From: Patiria pectinifera
Lineage: Eukaryota > Echinodermata > Asteroidea > Valvatida > Asterinidae
Assembly (NCBI GenBank): GCA_029964075.1
Contig: CM057141.1
Coordinates: forward strand, 10,478,001-10,542,000
Direction of reading: 5' to 3'
Length of the DNA stretch: 64,000 nucleotides
Within the stretch, counting starts at the first letter, position 1; the number at the start of each line of letters is the position of its first letter. Both the position numbers and the translations under genes were made by a program. The notes under the pieces were generated by a model that made no database searches, was not told the DNA's origin, and saw nothing but the letters and a program-made list of their open reading frames with translations. Shown here in pieces: positions 43,553-56,800 of this stretch.

Positions 43553-46500
43553 ATGAATTCTAGTGACAAGAAGGAGTTCAGAAGTGAGTTTTATTTGTCG
43601 TCATGGTCGTAATGTCATGATTGAATGTCATTTAACATTTTGGCGACCGAAAGCGTAAAGTGTTGAATGATGTAGGCCCTATGTTATGTAAGTTAAATCA
43701 TGGAGCTAGAGGGCGCTAGTCAATAGCCATGATGATGTCATTTCACTCTAACTCTGTATAGCCAAAAGGGGAATATTACGACCTGACATCCCAGAAATGT
43801 TATGTTTTGGATTGTTTACTTACCCTATAGTCATGATAGTATAGCATGTATAGGTCTGGTTGAAAGGTCAATGAAGGTAGACCCGGGTAAATACAAGCGA
43901 AAGCATTCTATCTTTTGATCCGCTACATATAACCATGTATAATTTTGCCCATGGGTGAATCACTTACTTGTTGGGCTTCCTGTGAATTTACGTGAGTGTT
44001 GAATCTGTCATTGCCAAGAAATTTGATGTAAAGTACGGCACAACTTTGTCACAACGAACTGACGAATGTTTTCAAAATGATCAGAAAATCAAAGACAGGC
44101 ATGACACTCTGGTACCCGAGTTCCGCATGCGCAAAATTGTAGGAGTATCACCAGTGGGTACCCGACTAACCGTCTTACATGGGAGGATGACCGTAATACC
44201 ATGTAAAATTCTGCTAAATCCACTTCGAAAGTCTGCCAAATCACCCAGTATATATTGCTGTTCCATTGTGCATGGGTTTGTTTTAGGGATCTTTAAAAAA
44301 AAATGAAGGTTTTTCAAACCAAATGTGCCATATTTCTCTAATCTTTTTCATTTTCCTTCATCTTCATAATTCTGCCAAAAAAAATATTCTGCTGATTTTC
44401 TGTACAACTCATTTTTGTATGCAAATATTCTGTCAAATGTAGCCGAAATTCGGCTAGAACGGTCACTCCATCTTAGTAACCGCGGATCACAATAGAGTGT
44501 TTTTACTATAGACTGAAGCGTGGCTATGTATATAGCCATGTTCACGGGTCTAGTTGAAAGGTAGACCCGTGAACGTGCGTTGTAATACAACGCCACATGC
44601 CTCCCTCGGGTAAATACAAGCGAAATCATTCTATCTTTTGATCTGCTACATAGGCCTATAACCATGTATAATTTTTCCATAGGTGAATCACTTACTTGTT
44701 ACGCTTCCTGTGAATTTACGCGAGTATTGGATCTGTCAATGCCAAGAAATTTGATGTAAAGTACGGCACAAGTTTGTCACAACGAACGTTTTCAAAATGA
44801 TCAGAAAATCAAAGACAGGCATGACACTCTGGTACCCTGAGTTCCGCATGCGCAAAACGGTAGAAGTCCTACCAGTTGGGTATCCGACTAACCATCTTAC
44901 ATGGCAGGATGACCGTAATACCATGTTAAAATTCTGCTAAATCCACTTCAAAGTCTGCCAAATCACCTGTTCCATTGTGCAAGGGTATGTTTCAGGGATC
45001 TTTCAAAAATTGAAGGTTTTCCAAACCAAATGTGCCATATTTTGTATAATCTTTTTACATTTTCCTTGATCTACATTCTGTACCACTCATCTTTGTATGC
45101 AAATATTCTGTCAAGTGTAGCCGAAATTCGGCTAGAATGGTCACTCAATCACAGTAACTGCGATAACAATAGAGTGTTTTTACTATAGATTGAAGCATGG
45201 CTATGTATATAGCCACATTCACCGGTCTAGTTGAAAGGTAGCCCCATAAATGTAAACTTCCTCCGTAAATAAAGGCCACACATGGAACACGTACCCGAAC
45301 ATGGATAGCCTATGTAGAACTTTGTCAAATTTTGATTTTCACGTTAAGGCTTTGTTTGTAATTTATTTTTGCTTTAGAAGTATAGGCCTACTCACCCTCT
45401 TTGTAGGATATTAAAAAGTGCTGCCTTTTTCAGATGTCTATTTTGCGTGTAATTTCAATATGTGAAATTTTGATACGCAATTAATTGTGTTCAAATGAAT
45501 CTTGAAATTACACCAAAAAATGGACATCTGAAAAAGGCAGCACTTTTTTAATATCCTATAAAGAGGGTGAGTATACTTCTAAAGCAAATATAAACTACAA
45601 ACAAAGCCTTAATGTGAAAATCAAAATTTGACAAAGTTCTACATAGGCTATCCATGTTCGGGTACGTGTTCCGTGTGTGGCCTTTATTTACGGAGGTAGT
45701 CTACATTTATGGGGCTACCTTTCAACTATTGTCAAAATTTGACAAAGTTCTACATGTTCGGGTACATGTTCCAAGTGTGGCCTTTATTTACGGAGGTAAT
45801 CCAGTAAATTGGCCACATTTATGGGGCTAGTTGAAAGGAAGCTAATTTTGGGGGTGAAAATGTGGGAAAAATGTTGCAATGCAACTGTGCAACCTGACGC
45901 CACTTCCGCGATTGTGTACAAAGTCTATGGAGAGTCAAGTATTTCCTAACAAAATTGGAAATGTTCTCAGTCCCAGATTCATGTCTTAATAATCATTTTT
46001 GCAATGAACACCTTCATTGAGATGATGGAAATATGAAGAAAAAAGTGGCTTCGGTTGCAACGTTTTTTCCAAAATTACTGCTCACCAATTCAGTAGGTAC
46101 GCAAACAAATGGGACATTGTATTGGTAGGAATTTGCCGCAACATTTTGATTTAGTTCCTTGCAACAAGATCAAAAGCCGGACTCGGGTCAGGAAGGTAAT
46201 GCTCAGGTAACAAAACTGAGAAATCGTGAAATTCTCATGGAATAAGCGGCATCCCGACACAAAATAATTGCAACCATAGTCACCCACGATGCATCGATGA
46301 TGCCATGGCATAGACAGTCGCCTGACTTCTTCAACAATAGCGGTTGAAACGCATTGGTAGGGTAAAATAAATAAAAAATATGTTGAGCATCCCCGCCCGC
46401 TTCCTGTTTGGAGGCTGTCTCCTTTTTATTCCTTTTTTTTTTTTTAATTAAAAAATTATAAATTTTCAACAGTGACATCATTTTGGCCTCTTATCTGTCC

Positions 46501-49500
46501 ATCTTGCCCATATAAAGCTGGTATGTTATTTCCCGAGTCCAATGGCGGCCATTTATAAAACAAAAATATGATGGCCATCTTGAAAAATAGCCTGGTTGGA
46601 CAGCCATTTTAGAGGGGGGGGGAGGGGAAGGGCCTCCCGCTTCCTTTTTTTTTTCAAAAGGCTGGACGCTAAACATATTTTTTTTTTTTTTGGCCTAACA
46701 ATCAAACAACCTTCCACAGCCACATCTATGCAATCAGCTGTTTTGCCGCATGCTGATTTGCTACACAATGAAGTAAGATGATCTTGATGCACACAGGACT
46801 TCACACAGGTCGACTGCCATGACTGTGATTGATTCCCTCCTGTCGGGAACACGTTGCATATAAAGTTGAAATTTTTCTACTCTCGTGACTCTTGATTTTT
46901 TTTTAGCACTGACAGATGCCGATCATCTTAATATCATCGCAGTTACACACAGGTTACAAAAATTTGGCGACTGATTTGTTCCCAACGGTCGTAGCTCAGG
47001 CGCAGCTTGATCCTGTGAAGTCCATCGTTGACTGTTCGCAGCGTTGACTGTTCGTCCTGAAAGCAGCTTTAAAGCAACAAAAATAATAACTAGTATCAAA
47101 TTGGTCATAGGATCAAGCCGTGCCTGAGCTACGACCGTCGGGAACAAATTAGTCGCCCAATTACTGTATGTTTAGAAAGCCCCTCCAGGCGTTTTCATAC
47201 AGTTAAATTTCTGAAGGTTCTGAAGGATCATAAGGAGATTTCTTGCTCTTTTGACAGGACTCCAGAAGGCCAAACTAAAGGCCCAAGCTAGTGGGAAACT
47301 GAAAGAGGAGGCAGAACTCTGCAATGTCTTGGGAGAACTTCTGTCCCGATATGGTAGGTTGTATTGTGTAAGCCCTAGTTATAGCAATATATTCAGAATG
47401 AAGTGTGAAGCCTGCTTATAATCCCTCGTACCCATCAGCTTGACGTGTTCACTTGTTCATGACGCCACCTCACCCAGTTTGAGGCGAGGCAAGGCAAGGT
47501 CTCATATCTTCTATCAGACACTTTTTTTGACTTTGAAGGTGTTTTATGAATTTCTTAAATTATGAATTATTCATTAGGTGAATACGAGGAAGCCATCAAA
47601 GAGCACCAACAGGAATTGCGGCTCTCGGATTCCCTGCAGGATGTCATCGGCGCGGCCGTCGCCAACCGCAAAATCGGCGAATGCTACAGCCAGCTCGGCC
47701 ACTTCAAGAAAGCCCTCCGCCATCAAGGGCGCCACCTAGAGTTGGCTCGCGCCGTGGAGAACCATGTGGAGGAGCAGCGAGCGCGGGCGACTATCGGACG
47801 GACATTCCTGTTCCAGGGGGAGAGCATGAGACAGGATAATCCCGATGAGGCCGTCCACGCGTTGCAGAAAGCCCGAGATTCATTCCTCAAGTATGGGCCT
47901 TAGCAGAAAGGCTTTGTATAGAATGTAGAATGATACAAGAAATTTGTATGTGAATGATATTTTTTGTAGGTCCCAGAGGGCCAACCTAGTGTCCTCTTTG
48001 GACCTGACTGTCCGAAAGACTGACTGACTGACTCCTGACTGACTCCCCGACTCCCCCAAGTTCTTTTTCCCTGACTGAGTGACTGACAGACTATCACTTT
48101 TGACTTAGTTGTTGGTGAGTGAAGAGTCGTGCCTTGTGATATTTTTTAGGATTATCCTGCAATGGTCTAAATCTGACCCATTGTGTGCACCAGATGCATG
48201 AAAAGACTTCCATTGAATAGCCTTTTTGAATCGATAGAAGTTTGTGTGGCCCAGGACCAGCTTTGTCTAGTCTTGTTTTGAATCTCATGGTGTCCACAAC
48301 AATACCCATAACCAATAACCAATAGGCTCATAACCAAAACGCAAAAATACGAACCTATTACCCCAGTCTTACAACAATTACATAAGAATTGCATAAGAAT
48401 TACATAAGAAAATTACATAAGAATTACAATAAGAATTGTTTATTATTATTATTACCCTTTATCGTTTTGATGTGAATTTGTGTTCATTTCTGAAAAAAAT
48501 ATGGTAATGAAATAAGAATCTCACTTCAAAACAAACCACACCTATTGCCCTTGCCTGGATTTTGTGGTGTTGCTATAAGGAAAGCTTTCACAGAAAAGTT
48601 TCCAAACTCCAAGCAAGAAAAAGTGTTGGCCGGTAATTAAAGTTTTTTTAAATGTAAAAGTAGTAGTAAATAAAGTCTGTCATTGGACAATACGGCTTTG
48701 GTTTGCTTGGCATTAAACAACTGAGAATATTTCTTTTGCCCCCTGGATGGGATGCCAGTCTAGTGCAGGTTACTTCCCAGTTAATGCTGGTACCTATTGG
48801 TACTCTTGGGCAGAGAGAGGCAAGTGAAGGTAAAATGGCTTGCCCAAGGACACATCATATGACCAGCAGCTGGATTTGAACCCCTGACCCTCTGATCATG
48901 AGTTACGACCCCTAACCACTTGGCCACACTCCCCCTACTAAAATGTGAAAATTCCTGTCTCATTTCTTGAAGGAGTCTGGAAGTGTGCGGTCTCTTGAAG
49001 GGCGTGGTCTCGGACAAAGAGCTGATGGAGATGAAGGCCAGGCTATATCTGAATATTGGTCTGGTCTATGACTATCAGGGGGACAATGCAAACTCAGCCA
49101 AGTTCATCAAACAGGCGATCTTCATTGCCGAGTAAGTCGAGGAACAGAAGACACAAATTGTAGGATATCAACAACAACAAAACTATTGCATGGGTGTAAT
49201 GGAGTGTCATGGCCTAGCGGTTAAGAGCACCGGACTCTTGCTCTGGTGTTTCAGAGGCAACAGTAGCGTGGGTTCAAGCCTGGGCCCGGACACTTGTGCC
49301 CTTAAGCAAGGCACTCAACCATTATTGCATTATCCTTCGGATGGGACGTAAAGCCGGAGGTCCTATAGTCCTGGAAGTCCTATAGGAGAGGAGCCAACCT
49401 AGTACCAAATTAACCCTTTTTGCATTTGGGCAGTTTCAGCGTTATATAATGTCCGTAACAGAGCTTTTAAGAGCTCAGTGAATAAACCTGAAAATGTTTA

Positions 49501-52500
49501 CAATATAAAAACATTACAAACAATATAGTCCAAATATGAACAAGAAAAATAGGCAAAAGTAATGGTCCAGCCAAAATAACAAAACATAAAAAAAAAATTG
49601 CACACACTGGAATTAACTTAGATTAATTGACATAAAATTGACCTTAAAAAATGGCACAGCCATCAGGAATAAGGTATTGCACTAAGTACACAATAGGCCC
49701 ATACAGACATAGCATGATATTTCATGAAGCGCACAGCAGACCCAGACATACATGTATTTTGAAAATCAAGAATTTAATAAGTCAATGTAGTGTGGAATCG
49801 GGCTCTTTCTGAATCGATTGGTCTTACAGGGTAGCAATGAGATGGTGAGAGAATAACGCAAATTTCTACCATGTGTGTTTTTCCTGGAAGGAGGATGAGG
49901 TTTTCTGTTTGCTTGCAATTGGCCAAAGTCTGAGCAAATTTGTGGCAATGGGCTTGCCTACGATCAAAAAGAGTTTCGATTCCACACTCATTAACTGCAT
50001 CTTTATATGAAACATAATTTTTGCCTAACATGATTTTGCATGCTCTCGTTTGCACTTTCTCTAAAGTATGGACTTGAGCTTTAGTGAGCGAGGAATTCCA
50101 CACAACATCCCCGTACGCTAACAAGGGTCTGACATATCCCTTATAAACCACTGACAGCTCATCTTTGTTGAAACCAAATTTCTTCAGTGTGCGCAACATT
50201 TGTAAACGACAATTAGTTGTTTTTTTACGGATATCACTAACTTGCTCATCCCATTTCAAGTTATTCTGAATCTTGATGCCTAAAATTTTTGAGGAGGTCA
50301 CAAATGTGAGTGGATTATTGTCAATAGTTAAAGCTGGTTGAGGGGGTCTTTCTTGAAACAGACTTGAAGGGCTTGACATTTTGAAGGATTTAACATTAAA
50401 TTATTGTCTTTTGTCCAATCAACAAATGACAATAATTCACATCCAGTTAACAGAATTTTCTCCCACAGCTTGACCTCAGTGTTGCATTTTTCTTGTAGGA
50501 AAACCTACATTTTCTTCAAGTAATTTTTCCAGCAGAATTTAAATTTTGTTGGTAAACTGTGACACAATTTCCTGCAAAAGTTTGTAAATATATCAACAGA
50601 TTTTTGTGTGTGTGTGTAGAGTGTCCTATTTGTGCATCTCTGTTACTCACTGACTGTCACTTGTGGCTAACACTGGTCTTAGAGAAGTTTCACAAGGCTT
50701 GCCCAGTATGTGATTAACAGCTACACCACATGTGCGTTAGTCTGGTGCCGCTTGTTTCATGCGCTGTCACAGCCTCGACTCCATGGGTGCGTGCGCGTTC
50801 CTTACACTAACCCCTGGCCGTGATGATGACGTAAATGACGCTGATTGGCTATTCACAGCGTACTGCGCGCGCATTTCGAAGATTGCACGCCGGGCGCGCC
50901 CATAATGCGCTCGCGTGCTTTGCACGTAACGTCACGTACGAAAAAAATTTGTTATTCAAAAGTCGCGATGCCTGTACGATATGGATTATGGCAGCCTCGT
51001 TTTTTGCTAGAAAAACCCCTGTATCTTCGGTTGTAAAGGGACGAAAGGGGTACGTACATTTAATACAAAACTTTGCTAAATAACGCAATGTCCAAACGTT
51101 TTGTTTGAAAGGATTGATTCTTCAAAATCACAACTTTTAACATTTTAAAGATGGCGTCGGCACGTAAAACGGATAAACTGCAGCCTAATTATAATGTGCC
51201 ATATTTTGACACATTTAAATTACACAATTCCAGGGGTTAAGATCGCGCAAGGCATGATGGGAAACAACATGGCGCAGCACGATCGTACCCATGGGGAACG
51301 AGGTTGGTGCTGTCATGATGAATGTTGCAGGCAATAAGTCAAGTCTCTATGTGAAAGACACAAGTGAATTTTCCATTACCATCACGTTACCACTGATTGA
51401 GTAGAATTCCGTCTTGTCAAAGACCAGCTTTACCATACCAGATGCACCACAGTGCATCAGGTGTAAAGAACTGTGGGACCTTTCTACACTGAGCCAAACA
51501 CCAGTTCATAAATTTCTAATTCCGAAAATAAGAGCTCGTCCCATTAACCCTCCTATGCAAACATACATTCTGTGCCAAGTTGTCCTTTCAGTCAAAATCA
51601 ATCAAGTGACTGTTTTCAACAGTTAAGAATTCCCAGCCCACATAAAGCAGGATTGACTGGCCATGAATGCCCATGTAACTTGATACAGCTTTGCTTTGAC
51701 TGTGGGCAAGTGATAAGCCAGTGTGTCCACAACTTGCCTGCTTTGTCTATTCATGGTCTTTTGGCTTAGTTTGACTAGTCACAGCTTGCTTGACATAATG
51801 ACCTGGCTGTTGGTGAGCTGTGTTAAAAGTATAGCAGGGGGAGTGGATGGAACTTTTGACTGTTTAAATAGCAGGAGGGTTAAACAATGTCACAGTTGAA
51901 TCCTGCTGCATTTGGTGACCAAGGAGTCTGAGTCAGTTTGGCCTGGTGTTTTTGTTACGTGATGGATCTTGCTACATCGAGCAGGCTTGTCATTTTGACA
52001 AGTGTTGTACGATGCTACGTTTAACAGGGTTTCTAGCCAAAATACCCAAGGGGGTTAGTGTTAAGAGGAAACTAGTCCACGAACCATTCTGTTGGCAACT
52101 GACAAATGTGCAAAATGGCCGGCATCCATAACTACAGCCACTTCTTTTTCTATCTGGCTCTGTTTGTGTAGGAAGCACCAACTTCTAGAAGACCTGTACA
52201 GGAGTCATTGTTCCCAGGGAGATATCTACCTAAGGACGGGGGAAGGTACCAAGGCTTTGCGGTCCTTTGAGAACGCCATGAAGGTTGCCAAGCGACTCAA
52301 GGATAAGAGTCTGGAGAGCGATGCATTGTCCTCCTCGGCAAATGTAAGTGGCTCCCGCGCTCAGTTGCAATTGCTGGAAATGTTGTGCTGTAAATTACTT
52401 AGGGACTTAGTTATATTACAAATATTTACCCTAAATTAATATCTGGAGTCTGCGCTTTAAACTTGCAGCGGCTTCTTCTGGGCTCCCGGTTGTACGTCAA

Positions 52501-53803
52501 ACTTCTCTTGGTTTGGTCGATATGGTAATAGAACTACAAAATTGCCTTAGCCACTAGGGCAGAACTCGGAACAAAAAAGGGCTTAACTGACTTTTTATTT
52601 CTTCGGCCAGGGCTGCACAGGAATTTCACTAGAATTATACCATTTGGGAGACACTTTAGCATCATAAGTTATACCTCAGCTCCTATTTGGAGGCAAAAAT
52701 TCAGTGTCGCAAATAGGCTAGATCGATTGCACGTGGTCCAATTAGTAAAAATACCCAAATTCCCGGGGTTAGGATAAGGTACAATTGGGGTTAGGGGTCA
52801 GCAAAGTCAGAACAAATGTTTTGCGCAAGTCTATGGGAATATCGCTCTAATGGTCTATTTTCGTTTATATTATAGCACTTTTAGCTAAGATCAAAGTGCT
52901 TTATATTATTATTACCCCTGAGCATTGGGCCAATGAAACATTCCAAATACCATCTCAGCTCCCTGGGGAGTACACAGCTCGAAGCTGCAATTTTGCTAAA
53001 TCAACCACAATAACCATCTCTGCCCTCACAGGTACCCATTTACTCCTAGGTGGAGAGAAGCAATGAGTGACAAAGTGCCTTACCCAAGAGCACAAGCACC
53101 ATAACCCCAGGCTGGACCTGAACCCACAACCTGCAGAATTACCCACAGACCACAAGTTCAATGCTCCAGACCACGACGCCACAGCACTCCACAACAATTT
53201 CTCAATACGATACCATATTTGAACAATTGCATTTTTTTCCCTCAGGTGTTCATTCAGTTGGGAGATTTCCACGCTGCCAAGAGGGCTCTCAAGAAAGCCT
53301 ACAAACTGGGCTCCCAGAAACCAGAGGATAGAGAACTGGTCATCAGAACCCTCAAAGCAGGTCAGCACAAGTCCTGTCACAAGTAAATCACAGGTCCATT
53401 CACAAGTCCAGTCCCAAGAAACAGTGGATGAACACTGACAAAGGAATGCAAAGCTCACTTGAATATTATTCATAAGAAGGAATTTGCATCGGGGTGATGT
53501 AAATTCAATATTGGGTTTTGCCCTTCACCGACACTGTGTACTCAGTTTTGTCCCGAGTGATTGTGAGAAAAATTCTCAAACTACTCAGGTGGGACTTGAA
53601 CCCACGACATCCTGCTTACAACTGAAGATGTCTTACCACTCGAGCTTCCCGGATCAGCTGGCTGGATTGAATCTGATAAGCAGCGGGTACTGCAACCAAA
53701 CTACTCACTTGAATTAGCTTGGGAGTTGAATCGGGACTGGAGCACTTGTGACGGACTTGCAGGCACTTCTAATGGACTTGACTGGGTCAGCCCGACACGG
53801 GCG

Positions 53804-53836
<33 letters not shown>

Positions 53837-56800
53837 CAAGCATAATGAGTGATAGCCATTTAGCCTAACCCTCCCTGAACTTCACCATTTCACCTGGAGG
53901 TTTTAAAAGATTTTTGGAGGATTGAGGAATTTTGAGCCTAGCCAACATTACTTATAATAATACAAGGTGCTTTGTTGCAGCTCAAAAACACAAAGAATTT
54001 GCAGTTGGTTTACTGCAGAGTGGTGGATTTTGGAGGACGTAGGAAGGTTCCCAATACAAATGCCGAGGGATTAAAGGTTAGGATAATACGCCCCAGAGTG
54101 AGAAATGGTCATATTTTTTTTCAGCTGAAGGCCTGCAGCAACACTTGAGCAGCACACTACACAGTTTAATTTTGTGCGCGTAGCACGTACGATGCCCGTA
54201 TGTTTACAACTATTGCATGATGACTGCTCAAAGGCTTGGCGTCCAGCGGCCATCAGCATTGGATGTTCCTCATCGCACAACTGACTATAAACCGGCCTTT
54301 AGGGTGAAGTTGGGTCTTGTTATTTAAGTGTTTATCACAACTCAACATGCTGTGCTTGCTGAGAAAAGTTGAACTGTACATTAGAAATAGTAAAAACAAT
54401 CAAAATCTTACACTGACTGTGTTTTTTTCCCCAGTGATCCGCGGTTGTCGTCTGCAAGAAGAACTTGAGGAAGTGGGAGACGTAGCCTACAGGGAGAGAC
54501 TTCCGTTGTACGAGTCGCTCGGTGACCTCTGCTCAAAGGTCAATGCCTTTGCCAGGGCTGCCGTCTACTACCAGAAACAGGTAGGTGTGGCATAATTGGG
54601 GTTTTTTTTTGTTATGAAACCATCATCTTTTATGTTACAATTACCATTAGGGTGATGTAGGTATTGGCATTTTATGGTGGCAATAGGGAGAGTTTCGCCT
54701 ATAGTGGTTGGAGTTCGTGACTCATGATCAGAGGGTCAGGGGTTCAAATCCAGCTGCTGGCCATGTGTTGTGTCCCCCACTTGCCTCTCTCCACCCAGGA
54801 GTATTATTGGGTAACGGCATTCACTGAGGAGTAACTTCCAATGGACTTGCATGCAATCCAGGGGGAATAGAAATATTCTCGGTTATTTCATGCCAAGGGA
54901 ACTGGAGCAAATTGCCTATTGGCTTGTGACAGACTCCAGTTACGTTTAGGTAGTTGTATTTTGTGGTGGTAATATGTCAAATGACTTGTTTGTAGCATGG
55001 CTCATGAAAAATAGGATATGGAGAACAATTTCTTGTGTGAAAATTATTTTGTTTTATTGGATCAAACTCTTTCTTTGCATTTATAAACATCTTTGCAGCT
55101 GTCTTGCGCCCTGGCCCTGAAGTGCAGCACCAAAGAACTGGCACCCATCTATGTGTCACTGGCGACCACTTACGCGGATGACGGCCGGCATGGCAAGGCC
55201 ATTGAGATGTACCGCAAGGAGTTGGAGCTGAGAAAAGGTCACCCAAAGGAGGTATAAAAAATGTCTGTAACCTGGGAAAATCAGCCAGCTGGTCAAGTGG
55301 TCAGATGTCTGCACTTGAACGCAGGGAGTTGGGGGTTCGAGTCTAAAACTTTGAACTATTTTTTCTCACAAGATCCAGGAAGATATTGGGCAGACAGTGT
55401 ACACATAACTCTACATGGGTGAATTGTGAAACTGAAGATTTTGAAGTGGCAATTCCCTGACACTTAGATGCGCACTCGGACATGTTTTACGTACACTGTG
55501 AGGACATTCCTTTGTTCTCGTTGAGTTAAGATGAAACATGTTAAAATGTTGCCAGTTGCCTGAACACTCTTTGAAACTGTATTTTTGACTGCGATTTCCT
55601 TGCATGTTCTACTTAAGTTTGTGACAATCCTAACCCAAAAATGCCTGTAAGATTGTTTTTCAGAAATAAGAAAATGTTTATGTGAAGCTGTGCAAGTCCA
55701 CATAACGTCTTAAGACCCTGCATCGTGTGAACATGCACTCAACCAAAAAAGAAAGTGCCCCCCCCCTTCCAATACTTTTTTGTCTACCTCAAAAACCACT
55801 GAGCACCTCTCGCTCAAATAATGACTAATCAGTACAGAAATTACTTAGTAATCCAGCCATACTCTTTGTTTGGCCCAAAACAGTAATAATGTGTATGAAT
55901 TTATACAATTTATGACAAATGATACGGAAAACAGTTGCACTTTTGTATACGTGCAGGTTGTGGTCCACACTCACCTTGCACATACAAAAGTGCAACTTTT
56001 TTCGGTACCATTTGTCATAAATTGCTTAATTTTGTACACATTATCACTGTTTTGGGTCAAACAAAGAGTGTGGCTAGATTGCTAGGGAATTTCTGAACTG
56101 CTCAGTTGCAATTTGAGCAAGATGTGCCCAGTAGTTTTCGAGTTAGACAAACAAGTATTAAGGGGGACTTTCTTTTTTGGTTGAGTGTATTTTTTTTTTA
56201 CAGGCCCACATAGCGAATGCAATGCCTGTACATGCTGTCAAAAATTGGTTGTGCCCACTCAACAGCGATGTGTCTTCTCACTGGCCCTGCATCACTTTCT
56301 ACAGTTCTTGCACAACGTCCATTGACCTTGGATTCTTTAATGGTGACGTTAAGATGTTGATATTAACAGAGAGGTCGTTTTGTCTCATCTCGTCAGGAGG
56401 GCAAGACGTGGCTAAACATCGCTGATTATCAAGAGAGATCCAAGGAGCCGTTTGAGACCATCAGTCAATCCTACAAGACAGCCCTGGAGTTTGCCAAGAA
56501 GGCTCAACATCCCAAGCTACAAGTAACAACCTCAGATTGGTTCTGCTTTGTGTAACCTCCTCCTCCTCTTCCCCCCCTCCTCTCCCCCCCCCCCCCTATC
56601 TAGTTTGTCCTTAACTTCGCACTTGTCATGTTATTCCAAATATGTTTAATTGTTTTCACTGACTTGGGAGCTCAACCAATTAGACTAGATGAATCGAAAA
56701 ATAGTCACTGCTCATGGCAACCAGTAAAATTTCAGAAGTTCTGAAGGCCTTTCCTGTCCTCATTCCAATAAGGGAAGACCGGTATTCCAACTGCATGTAC

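Larger units (their letters stand above)
43584..47257 (+). other. TONSL intron 1, repeat-filled
   Basis: It contains a tandem duplication (units from about 43840 and 44530, each with tgccaagaaatttgatgtaa and ttccgcatgcgcaaaa), a large hairpin at 45226-45728, AT-rich DNA, and a MITE-like inverted repeat at 46972-47155 about 100 bp before exon 2. Confidence 0.8.
47258..56522 (+). other. TONSL: TONSL exons 2-9: TPR region
   Basis: Exons 2-9 encode about 430 residues of helical repeats. Well-conserved pieces are [86 protein letters not shown] and GKTWLNIA. Each aligns with human TONSL at the same place. In the human protein this region supports MMS22L-linked complex formation. Confidence 0.9.

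Noticed and set aside
49774-50379. 201-codon minus-strand frame as an exon of the host gene
   Set aside because: Motifs are those of a non-LTR reverse transcriptase, antisense to TONSL, with an upstream frameshift.
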